From Palsa-504 sp963739135 (GTDB lineage Bacteria; Actinomycetota; Actinomycetes; Streptosporangiales; Streptosporangiaceae), in contig CAVTZG010000017.1 of assembly GCA_963739135.1 (NCBI GenBank), forward strand, positions 248,001 through 312,000: a stretch of DNA of 64,000 nt, read 5' to 3'. Positions 21,205 to 28,072 of this stretch are shown piece after piece. The position numbers and the translations under genes are program-made. Below the pieces are notes generated by a model. It searched no databases, was not told the DNA's origin, and saw only the letters and a list, made by a program, of their open reading frames with translations. Position 1 is the stretch's first letter, and the number at the start of each line of letters is the position of its first letter.

Positions 21205-21959
21205 TGAACGCCCTCCTGGGGTGGATGTGCTGGCCGTGGCACGACGGGAAGCCCGCGCAGGTAGAGCCGGATCCCCTGCCACCGGATCAGCGCGGACACG
21301 GCCGCCGTGGACCAGGGATGCCGGGCCGCGGCGGCGAGCAGGGCGCGCGCGGTGGCCGGGCGGCCGGTGCCGCGCACGCTGGCCACGAACCGGTTCCCGT
21401 CCGGGCGGCCCAGCGTGACGGTCAGCGCCAGGCGCGGGTCGGGCGGGCGCGGCTCGGGCAGGCTCATCCGGTAGCCGCCGTCGACGGTGTAGAACGGCGA
21501 GACGTAGAACTGCTTGGCCACCTGGGCCCGGCCGCGTTCGTCGGCATGCAGCAGGTAGGCGTGCCGCTGCCGGTAGGTGTTGTGCACCTCGGCCACCACG
21601 CAGGCCAGCGTGCCGTCCGGCCGGTGGCACCAGTAGACGGTCAGCGGGTTGAATACGTAGCCGAGCACCCGGGCGTGGGCCAGCATCATGACCCGGCCGC
21701 CATCGGTGTCGACGCCTTGGGTCTTGAGGAAGCGGTCGAGGTTGGCCCGGATCGGCCGGCCGGGGTCGCCGAGATGGTCGCGGGCGTCGAAGCCGGCCAG
21801 CAGCCGCAGGGCCGGGCCGAGCCGGGGCAGGTGATCCAGGTCGACCAGCCACTGGTAGGTGCGGTAGGTGAACACGTTGCGTAGCGGCGCGGTCCGGGCG
21901 TGGGTGACCCGGCATTCGTACAGGGCGGCGCCCGGGGCCAGCGGGCGCGAGCCGGCCAT
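21201..21959 (-). CDS. DUF1365 family protein
   Basis: 252 residues from ATG 21959, which overlaps the flavoprotein stop by one base (TGATG). Family motifs are ALYECRVTHARTAP, RNVFTYRTYQWLVDLD, VFNPLTVYWCHRPDG and AQVAKQFYVSPFYTVDGGYR, given in segments. DUF1365 genes are found almost always beside a flavin amine-oxidase-like gene and a cyclopropane synthase-like gene, exactly as here. The molecular role is unknown; a lipid-binding or accessory role in unusual fatty acid formation is inferred from this context only. Confidence 0.9.
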   Translation of the reverse strand: MAGSRPLAPGAALYECRVTHARTAPLRNVFTYRTYQWLVDLDHLPRLGPALRLLAGFDARDHLGDPGRPIRANLDRFLKTQGVDTDGGRVMMLAHARVLGYVFNPLTVYWCHRPDGTLACVVAEVHNTYRQRHAYLLHADERGRAQVAKQFYVSPFYTVDGGYRMSLPEPRPPDPRLALTVTLGRPDGNRFVASVRGTGRPATARALLAAAARHPWSTAAVSALIRWQGIRLYLRGLPVVPRPAHPPQEGVQ

Positions 21960-23200
21960 CACCAGGTTCCCCCGAGGGCCCGGGCCGCCTGGGCGCCGGA
22001 CCGGCAGCCGTCCTCGTGGAAGCCCCAGCCGTGGTAGGCGCCGGCGAACGCGGTGACCGGCGTGTTCAGCTCGGGCAGGCGGCGCTGCGCGGCCACCGAG
22101 GCCGGGGTGTAGGCGGGGTGGGCGTAGTCCATCCGGCCGATCACCCGCCCGGGGTCGACGGCGTCCTCGCCGTTCAGCGTCACGATGTAGTCCTGGCCGG
22201 GCGGCAGGTGCTGCAGCCGGTTCATGTGGTAGCTGATCCGCTGCGGGTTCTGGGCCCGGCAGTGGCCGAGCTCGTAGTTCCACGAGGCCCGCACGCCGGG
22301 GCGGCCGGGCAGCAGCCGGGTGTCGGTGTGCAGCAGGGACGGGTTCGGGGTGTAGGTGAACGCGCCGAGCACGTCCTGTTCGGCGCGGGTGGGCCGGGCC
22401 AGCAGCCGCAGCGCCTGGTCCGGGTGGGTGGCGATGACCACGGCGTCGAAGTCCAGGGCCCGGCCCGAGGCGTCCCGCACCTCGGCGCCGTCCGGGTGCC
22501 TGACCACGGAGCGGACCGGGGCTCCGAGCCTGACGCAGGCCAGCTGCCGCGCGGCCCGTTCGACGTAGCACCGGGAGCCGCCGGTCACGGTGCGCCACGA
22601 CGGCGCGCCGGAAACCGACAGCATCCCGTGGTTGGCCAGGAAGGCGAACAGGTACGCGGCGGGGTACTCCAAGGCCGTGCCGGCCGGGCACGACCACACC
22701 GCCGCTACCAGGGGCAGCGCGAAGTGGGCCTGGAAGTAGCCGGAGTAGCCGCCGCCGCGCAGGAACTCGCCAAAGGTCAGGTCATTGTCCGCGCTGGCGG
22801 CCAGCAGGTGCCGGGCGGCGCGGTGGAACCGCGGGACGTCGGCCAGCATCCGCACGAACCGGCCGCCGCCGCGGCGCAGGCCCGCGGTCAGGCCGGCCGG
22901 GCCCCGTTTGCCTGCGTAGTGCAGGCCGCAGCCGGCGCAGTGCACCGACATGCTCATCTCCGACGCCTGCGTGGCCACCCCGAGCTCGGCGAACAGCCTG
23001 GTCAGCAGCGGGTAGGTGCGCTCGTTGTAGACGATGAAGCCGGTGTCGACCGGAACCGGCCCGACCAGGTGGGTGTCGGCGTGGCCGCCGAGCCGGCGGT
23101 CCGCCTCGAACAGCGTGACGTGCGCGCTGCGGGACAGCACGTAACCCGCGGTCAGCCCGCTGATCCCGCCGCCGATGACGGCGATCCTCCGCGCGGTCAC
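21959..23200 (-). CDS. FAD-dependent oxidoreductase (amine-oxidase-like)
   Basis: 413 residues from the start at 23200. A dinucleotide-binding fold opens the protein: IAVIGGGISGLTAGYVLSR, then the acidic strand end FEADRRLGGHADTH. The C-terminal FAD contact is AGAYHGWGFHEDGCRSG. The family is the NAD(P)/FAD-dependent desaturase or amine-oxidase-like flavoprotein encoded with DUF1365 and fatty acid methyltransferases. Oxidation of a methylated acyl chain is the likely reaction, as in furan fatty acid synthesis; this is inferred from gene clusters in other bacteria. The 23213-23347 tandem repeat separates it from the upstream epimerase gene. Confidence 0.88.
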   Translation of the reverse strand: MTARRIAVIGGGISGLTAGYVLSRSAHVTLFEADRRLGGHADTHLVGPVPVDTGFIVYNERTYPLLTRLFAELGVATQASEMSMSVHCAGCGLHYAGKRGPAGLTAGLRRGGGRFVRMLADVPRFHRAARHLLAASADNDLTFGEFLRGGGYSGYFQAHFALPLVAAVWSCPAGTALEYPAAYLFAFLANHGMLSVSGAPSWRTVTGGSRCYVERAARQLACVRLGAPVRSVVRHPDGAEVRDASGRALDFDAVVIATHPDQALRLLARPTRAEQDVLGAFTYTPNPSLLHTDTRLLPGRPGVRASWNYELGHCRAQNPQRISYHMNRLQHLPPGQDYIVTLNGEDAVDPGRVIGRMDYAHPAYTPASVAAQRRLPELNTPVTAFAGAYHGWGFHEDGCRSGAQAARALGGTW

Positions 23201-23212
23201 GACTTTCTCCCT

Positions 23213-23347
23213 TCCGATGATCCTTATTCGGGCCCGATGATCCTTATTCGGGCCCGTGGTTCTTATTCGGGCCCGTGGTTCTTATTCGGGCCCGTGGTTC
23301 TTATTCGGGCCCGTGGTTCTTATTCGGGCCCGTGGTTCTTATTCGGG
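23213..23347. repeat. 19/20-bp tandem repeat array at the epimerase stop codon
   Basis: Seven units fill the space between two genes of one operon: two 20-bp units (about CCGATGATCCTTATTCGGG) at 23213-23252, and five 19-bp units (CCCGTGGTTCTTATTCGGG) at 23253-23347. On the minus strand each unit reads CCCGAATAA, the exact last codons and stop of the epimerase gene. Each unit begins CCCG and ends CGGG, so the transcript can form a run of small hairpins. It may act as intercistronic structure or be simple slippage. Confidence 0.9.
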
Positions 23348-24337
23348 ACTGACCGGTGTGCGGATTGCCGGGAGGAGGCCCGGCTCGCGGCCGAGTACGT
23401 GCCGCAGGGCCGCCTCGAGCTCGGGGTAGCGGAAGTGGTGCCCGGCGTTGATCAGTCGCTGCGGCCGGACGTACTGGCTGGCCTCGGCGATCTGGCTGGC
23501 GCCTTCCTGGCCGAGCAGCAGCCGGGGTCCGAACGCGGGCACCGGCAGCACCGCGGGCCGGTGCAGCACGGCGGCCAGCACGGCCGTGTAGGCGGCGTTG
23601 CGGACCGGTTCGGGCGCGACCGCGTTGACCGGCCCGGACAGGGCCGGGTCGGTCGGTGTCGGTCCGGACAGGGCCCGCAGGTAGATGTCCAGCAGGTCGT
23701 CCAGGCCGATCCAGGACAGCCACTGCTGGCCGCTGCCCAACCGGCCGCCCAGGCCCGCCGCGAACAGCGGGTACTCCAGGCGGAGCATGCCGCCGCGCGG
23801 GGTCTGCACGATGCCGGTGCGGACCTGGACGGTCCTGATGCCGGCCCGGGCGGCCGGGGCGGTGGCGTCCTCCCAGCCGGCCACCACGTCGGCCAGGAAC
23901 CCGTCGCCGCGGGCGCTCATCTCGGTCAGCACCTCATCGCCGCGGTCGGGGCCGTAGATCCCGATCGCGGAGGCGGTGACGAAGGCACGCAGGCCCGGGC
24001 TGGTGTCCGCGGCGAGTTCGGCCAGCCGGCGGGTGGGAGTGATACGGCTGTCCCTGATCTGCTGCTTGCGGGCCGGGGTGAACCGCCCGGCGATCGACGC
24101 CCCGGCCAGGTGGATCACCGCGTCGACCCCGCTCAGCAGCTCCGGGCCCGGATCCTCCGGCTGCCAGTAGCGCTCCCCCGCGTGCCGGGGCAGCCGGCGG
24201 ACCAGCGGGATGACCCGGTGCCCGCCGGTGGTCAGCAGCGCGGTCAGCGCGGTGCCGATCAGCCCGCTGGATCCGGTGACCGCGATGGTCAGCGGTTCCG
24301 GGCAGGCGGCGCGGGTGCTGGAATACCTCAGTGCCAT
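23339..24337 (-). CDS. TIGR01777-family NAD-dependent epimerase (YfcH-like)
   Basis: 332 residues. N-terminal Rossmann motif TIAVTGSSGLIGTALTALL, then AVIHLAGASIAGRFTPARK, typical of TIGR01777 proteins. The middle region has FVTASAIGIYGPDRGDEVL and the C-terminus LLLGQEGASQIAEASQYV. Substrates are unknown for the family. It is the first gene of the lipid operon and divergent from the cobalamin-binding regulator, across a 126-bp gap that holds the likely operator. Its last codons form the unit of the adjacent repeat array. An upstream ATG choice cannot be excluded. Confidence 0.88.
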   Translation of the reverse strand: MALRYSSTRAACPEPLTIAVTGSSGLIGTALTALLTTGGHRVIPLVRRLPRHAGERYWQPEDPGPELLSGVDAVIHLAGASIAGRFTPARKQQIRDSRITPTRRLAELAADTSPGLRAFVTASAIGIYGPDRGDEVLTEMSARGDGFLADVVAGWEDATAPAARAGIRTVQVRTGIVQTPRGGMLRLEYPLFAAGLGGRLGSGQQWLSWIGLDDLLDIYLRALSGPTPTDPALSGPVNAVAPEPVRNAAYTAVLAAVLHRPAVLPVPAFGPRLLLGQEGASQIAEASQYVRPQRLINAGHHFRYPELEAALRHVLGREPGLLPAIRTPVSPE

Positions 24338-24394
24338 GAGCCCTCCCTAGCTCCGACGGCTTCGCGCCGCCGCGCGGCGGTTCTCGCCATCCTG

Positions 24395-24420
24395 TTAAAT
24401 CAATACTAAACTACACTAAA
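24395..24420. promoter_or_regulatory. Candidate CarH/LitR operator: three direct repeats
   Basis: An AT-rich patch in the divergent intergenic region holds TTAAA at 24395-24399, CTAAA at 24406-24410 and CTAAA at 24416-24420. Their start positions are 11 and 10 bp apart. Helically phased direct repeats overlapping a promoter are the known binding layout for tetrameric CarH-type regulators. The site lies 44 bp before the regulator start and 58 bp before the epimerase start. Confidence 0.5.
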
Positions 24421-24463
24421 AATCCGAGGTTAAACCGTTGGGGTAGTGGGAGAAGGTGCCGGG

Positions 24464-25252
24464 ATGCAGCTACGCGAGGCCGCCGAGGCGCTCGGGGTGC
24501 ACTACCAGACCGCCTACGGGTGGGTGCGGCAGGGCGTGCTCCCGGCCAGGAAGTCCGGGCGCGGCTACGAGGTCAGCGACAGCGACGTCAGTGCGCTGGC
24601 CGAGCGCCGCGCCTCCGGCGCCGCACCGCGGGCCGAGGTCCGGGTCCGGGACTGGCCGGTCCAGGCGGCCCGGCTGCACGACGCGATCGTGTCCGGCGAC
24701 GAGACGCTGGCCCGGCACGGCTTCGACCGGCTGGCCCAGGGCGTGCCGCTGATCGACCTGTGCGAGCGGGTCATCACGCCCGCGCTGCGCCGGTTGGGCG
24801 AGGAATGGGCCGCGGGCCAGGTCACGATCGCGGCCGAGCACCGGGCCAGCGCCATCTGCGAGCGGCTCATCGCCTCCCGGGCGCAGCAGCCGCCCGGCCG
24901 CCCCCGGGGGATCGCCGTGACGGCCACGCCGCCGGGCGAACGGCACGGTCTGCCGGGGCTGATGGCCGCGGCCTGCCTGCGCGAGGATCGCTGGCTGGTC
25001 CATCACCTGGCCACCGACCTGCCGGTGGCCGAGGTGATCGGGCTGGCCCACCAGGTCGGCGCCGACCTGGTGGTGCTGTCCTCGGCCACCGCCGCGACAG
25101 CCCGGGCCGCCCGCCGCGCGGCCCGGGAGATCGGGTTCTCCGCGCCCCGGCTGCGGGTGCTGGTCGGCCGGCCGGGCGACACCCTGAGCCAGCTGCTCAA
25201 GCTGGCCCGGAAGGCCTCCCCGCCCGGGCCGGGTCAGCGCGGGCTGGCTTAA
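24464..25252 (+). CDS. MerR-type regulator with cobalamin-binding domain (CarH/LitR photoreceptor class)
   Basis: 262 residues from ATG 24464 (GGAGAAGG upstream; GTG 24446 is an alternative). The N-terminal MerR/excisionase helix-turn-helix is LREAAEALGVHYQTAYGWVR (1-70). The B12 cap domain has W-x9-EH in EEWAAGQVTIAAEH, the pattern that contacts the adenosyl group in CarH. The Rossmann domain carries GERHGLPG, with the histidine expected to replace the lower axial base of B12. CarH/LitR proteins are dark-state tetrameric repressors that fall apart when light cleaves adenosylcobalamin. All three diagnostic features are present. It should control the divergent lipid operon. Confidence 0.9.
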   Translation: MQLREAAEALGVHYQTAYGWVRQGVLPARKSGRGYEVSDSDVSALAERRASGAAPRAEVRVRDWPVQAARLHDAIVSGDETLARHGFDRLAQGVPLIDLCERVITPALRRLGEEWAAGQVTIAAEHRASAICERLIASRAQQPPGRPRGIAVTATPPGERHGLPGLMAAACLREDRWLVHHLATDLPVAEVIGLAHQVGADLVVLSSATAATARAARRAAREIGFSAPRLRVLVGRPGDTLSQLLKLARKASPPGPGQRGLA

Positions 25253-26094
25253 CCCAGGCCGATCCGGCCGGCGAAGTCCGACAGCTGGCCGCGCTGCTCG
25301 GCCGGGTCGGCCGCAGCCGGCACCACCAGCCGGGTGACCCCGGCGGCGGCGTAGGCGGCCACGTCGTCGGGGGTCATGTCGATGGAGGCCCACCGGGTGA
25401 CCTCCAGCGGGGCCGGGTCCCGGCCCGCCTCCCGGGCGGTGGCCCGCATGAGCTCGATCTGGCTGGCCCGTTCGGCGTCGGTGAGCCTGCCGCCGGGGAA
25501 GTACCCGTCGCCGCGCAGCCCGGCCCGGCGGGCCGCGGCCCGGCTGGACCCGCCGACGTGCACCGGGAGCGTCCCGGCGGGCTTGGGAAAGCTGCACGCG
25601 GCCACGACGGAGAAGAACTCGCCGTCGAAGCTGACCCCGTTCTCGTCGCCCGCCCACAGCAACCGCAGCAGGTCGATGGCCTCGTCGGCGCGGCGGCCGC
25701 GGGTGGTGTAGTCGACGCCCACCGCCGCCGCCTCGCCCGGCAGGCTGCCCACCCCGATGGTCAGCAGCCGCATCCGCCCCTTGGACAGCAGGTCGATGGT
25801 GGCCAGCCGCTTGGCCAGCACCACCGGCTGGTGATGGGGCAGCAGCAGGACCGCGGTGCCGAGCAGGATCCGCTCGGTCGCGGCGGCCACGAAGCTCAGG
25901 CACTCCAGCGGGTCGGCGATCGGCAGCCCCGGCGGGAAGGTCACCTGGCCGAAGCTCGCGCCCGGGTACAGGGCGACGTGCTCGGGCAAGTAGAACGACT
26001 CGAAGCCGCAGTCCTCGGCGTGCCGGGCCAGGGCGGCCAGGGCGTCCGGGTCGACGCCATAGTGACCGGTGTTGTAGACGACCCCGAACTTCAC
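25249..26094 (-). CDS. LLM-class F420-dependent oxidoreductase
   Basis: 281 residues from a GTG overlapping the cbiZ stop (GTGA). It has the luciferase-like monooxygenase TIM-barrel pattern: start KFGVVYNTGHYGVDP, then GFESFYLPEHV, ATERILLGTAVLLLPHHQP, and VHVGGSSRAAARRAG near the C-terminus. This subfamily uses coenzyme F420 rather than flavin in actinobacteria. The substrate is unknown. It is convergent with the CarH-like gene (4-bp overlap of stops) and co-transcribed with cbiZ. Confidence 0.9.
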   Translation of the reverse strand: MKFGVVYNTGHYGVDPDALAALARHAEDCGFESFYLPEHVALYPGASFGQVTFPPGLPIADPLECLSFVAAATERILLGTAVLLLPHHQPVVLAKRLATIDLLSKGRMRLLTIGVGSLPGEAAAVGVDYTTRGRRADEAIDLLRLLWAGDENGVSFDGEFFSVVAACSFPKPAGTLPVHVGGSSRAAARRAGLRGDGYFPGGRLTDAERASQIELMRATAREAGRDPAPLEVTRWASIDMTPDDVAAYAAAGVTRLVVPAAADPAEQRGQLSDFAGRIGLG

Positions 26095-26762
26095 TGCGTC
26101 CTCCCGTTGAGGATGGCGGAGTAGCCGACCGCCCCGGCGCGGACGGCGGCGTGCACGGCCCGGGCGATCCGGGCCCCCCAGAGGGAGCGCGGGCCGGTGA
26201 AATCTTCTTCCCTGCTGCCGTCAGCGGGCGCGGCGACGCAGATGGCGTCGGTGGCGGTCCCGGTGCCGGCGAACCCGGCGTCCAGCACGGCCTGGGTCTT
26301 GGCCTCGGTCGCCGTGATCACGGCGTTGACGAAGGCCGCGTCGGTCAGCGGCACCGGCAGCGCGACGATGACGTTGATCGTGCCCGGGCGGCGTACCGGG
26401 GCCAGTTCGGGGTCGGGGCGCCCGGCCGGGGCCGCGGCCCAGGTCGGGACGCGCAGGCCGACGGTGGCGGCGGCGTGCACCTGCTCGTCCTGGGCCTGGG
26501 TCAGGTCGGTGACCTGCGCGGCGGTCAGCAGGCCGATGCCCGGCCCGGACAGGCCCAGGCCGCGGGCCAGCCCGCGCAGGTGCTCGACCGGGTCGGTGCG
26601 GGCGTAGCCGGCCGGGACCTGGGCGTTGAGCACCCACTCGCGCGGCCCGAGGCCGCCGCCGAGCACGCCGCTGGAGATCATCCGGTAACCGGGGCCCGGG
26701 TGCCACAGGGCCATGGGCAGGTCCAGGCCGTCTTCGGCCCGCCAGGTCAGGTCCAGCCGCAT
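26091..26762 (-). CDS. cbiZ: Adenosylcobinamide amidohydrolase
   Basis: 223 residues from ATG 26762. CbiZ family features are the N-terminal MISSGVLGGGLGPREWVLN, and TGTATDAICVAAP containing the GTATDAI signature near residue 170. CbiZ cleaves the aminopropanol side chain of adenosylcobinamide to give adenosylcobyric acid, so imported cobamides can be rebuilt. The gene lies beside a B12-sensing regulator and 8 kb from a B12-dependent methionine synthase, so a local cobalamin theme is plausible. Pieces of this gene were copied into the chimera at 27754-28014. Confidence 0.88.
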   Translation of the reverse strand: MRLDLTWRAEDGLDLPMALWHPGPGYRMISSGVLGGGLGPREWVLNAQVPAGYARTDPVEHLRGLARGLGLSGPGIGLLTAAQVTDLTQAQDEQVHAAATVGLRVPTWAAAPAGRPDPELAPVRRPGTINVIVALPVPLTDAAFVNAVITATEAKTQAVLDAGFAGTGTATDAICVAAPADGSREEDFTGPRSLWGARIARAVHAAVRAGAVGYSAILNGRTQ

Positions 26763-26813
26763 GTTCCTCCCGGGGATCGTCCGCCGGCCGCGGCGTGGTG
26801 GGGCGGGGGCGGG

Positions 26814-26833
26814 AACCACGGACCGTTCGGGAT
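26814..26833. repeat. Solitary copy of the 5408-5460 terminator arm
   Basis: AACCACGGACCGTTCGGGAT in the gap between the GNAT and cbiZ genes repeats the left arm of the hairpin at 5408-5425. No complementary arm is found nearby, so it cannot fold the same way. It may be a decayed terminator or the trace of a dispersed repeat. Confidence 0.6.
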
Positions 26834-26840
26834 AAAAATG

Positions 26841-27467
26841 CTAGCCGGGCTCGGGCGGGTCGAGGTCCCGCCGGAACTGGTACTCCTCGCCCTGCTGGCC
26901 GAGAAGGACGAAGCCGCACTTCTCCGCCACCCGCCGGGAGGCCAGGTTGCCGGTGTGGCAGGCCAGGTGGGCGCGGCGAAGGCCGATCTGTTGCGCAGCC
27001 CAGGTAAGGAACGCTTGGAGCGCTCGGCATGCGATGCCCTGTCCCCGCAGCTCGGCGGTGACGTTGTAGGACACCTCGGCCTCGTGGCCGGCCAGCCGGA
27101 GTTCGACCCAGCCCGCGGCCTCGCCGTCCGAGCGTCGCCGGATCGCCAAGTTGAGCTCTTTTCCCTCCTGCCAGGCCCGCAGGCTCCCTCGCGCGCGCTC
27201 GTCGCCGTCGTAGTGGCTGGCGGGCATGGCCTGGGCCTGCTCGACGGTGTAGCCGAAGAACCGTGCGGTATCGGGATCGAGGTCGAACCGGCGGAGCGCG
27301 GCGCTGTCGGCTGGCCGCCAGCGGTCGAGAACGAAGGCCGGGTCGACGGCAATCAGCGGCGGTTTCCGGGGCCGCCAGCCCGCCGCTGGTTCCGTCGACC
27401 CCGGCGGCGGCGTGGTCCTCCGGTGGCTGGGTTCGCCGGGGTTCGCGGTCGGCTCGGCGGGGCTCAT
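26841..27467 (-). CDS. GNAT-family N-acetyltransferase (RimJ/RimL-like)
   Basis: 208 residues from ATG 27467 (GTG 27473 possible). The fold is the RimJ/RimL type: PAFVLDRWRPADSAALRRF at the start of the domain, YNVTAELRGQGIACRAL as the acetyl-CoA pyrophosphate loop, and ACHTGNLASRRVAEKCGFV as the C-terminal signature. The first ~40 residues are proline-rich and probably disordered. The acetyl acceptor is unknown. No partner gene is evident. Confidence 0.85.
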   Translation of the reverse strand: MSPAEPTANPGEPSHRRTTPPPGSTEPAAGWRPRKPPLIAVDPAFVLDRWRPADSAALRRFDLDPDTARFFGYTVEQAQAMPASHYDGDERARGSLRAWQEGKELNLAIRRRSDGEAAGWVELRLAGHEAEVSYNVTAELRGQGIACRALQAFLTWAAQQIGLRRAHLACHTGNLASRRVAEKCGFVLLGQQGEEYQFRRDLDPPEPG

Positions 27468-27582
27468 GGGCACAGGTGCTCTCTGCGGAGGCGCTCGACG
27501 GCTGCAACGGTGCCGACGCTACCGCTTATGGCGGGCCGGGTCAGTGGCCGTCGGCATCGTTACCGTGGCGTTAGCATGGCGC

Positions 27583-27750
27583 ATGGCTGATTCTGAGGCA
27601 GCTGCTGAGCTGCGCATAACCCGGGTCAAGGCGCTCGACGAGCGGAACCTGGTCGCGGTCGTGATCTACATGCTGGCCAAATATCCAGATACCTTCCCGG
27701 CCATGCTCGACGACGCGCTGAGCACGATCAGTCCTAAAGCCGGCGGCTAG
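27583..27750 (+). CDS. Small hypothetical protein
   Basis: 55 residues from ATG 27583, beginning MADSEAAAELRITRVKALDE and containing VAVVIYMLAKYPDTFPAML. It looks soluble and helical. It lies divergent from the GNAT gene and just before the recombination scar at 27754. Codon use fits coding. No family is recognised, and the gene may have been cut at its 3' end by the rearrangement next to it. Confidence 0.4.
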   Translation: MADSEAAAELRITRVKALDERNLVAVVIYMLAKYPDTFPAMLDDALSTISPKAGG

Positions 27751-27753
27751 TGT

Positions 27754-28014
27754 CCGGGGAATAGGTGATCAGGGTCTGGTCCGGGTGGTCGGCGACCTGG
27801 AGGACGACGTGGGAATAGTCGACCGGGCCGAGCCGGGGGTGGCGCAGTTTCTTCGAGCCGCTGCCGATGGCGGTGACGTAGGCCCCCAGAGGGAGCGCGG
27901 GCCGGTGAAATCAGGCCCAGGCCGCGGGCCAGCCCGCGCAGGTGCTCGACCGGGTCGGTGCGGGCGTAGCCGTCCGGGACCTGGGCGTTGAGCACCCACT
28001 CGCGCGGCCCGAGA
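27754..28014 (-). pseudogene. Chimera of cbiZ pieces and the 3' end of an XRE regulator gene
   Basis: Three parts join in the same orientation. 27754-27879 repeats, with three mismatches, the last 126 bases of homology in the XRE regulator (29763-29888). 27883-27912 repeats 30 bases of cbiZ (26175-26204). From about 27913 to 28014 comes another cbiZ stretch (about 26549-26650) encoding WVLNAQVPDGYARTDPVEHL with one residue changed. The internal part of cbiZ between them is absent. The product cannot be functional. Confidence 0.85.
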
Positions 28015-28072
28015 CCCGATCCTGTGTCACGTCCGTCATCTGGTGTCTACCTATATTGAGTAAGGTCTTGGT

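Noticed and set aside
23213..23347. The 19/20-bp array as a set of regulator binding sites
   Set aside because: Its unit is exactly the 3' end of the epimerase gene, so origin by duplication of that end is simpler. The promoter of the operon is on the other side.
24446..24463. GTG 24446 as start of the CarH-like regulator
   Set aside because: ATG 24464 has the better ribosome-binding site (GGAGAAGG), and the helix-turn-helix begins directly after it.
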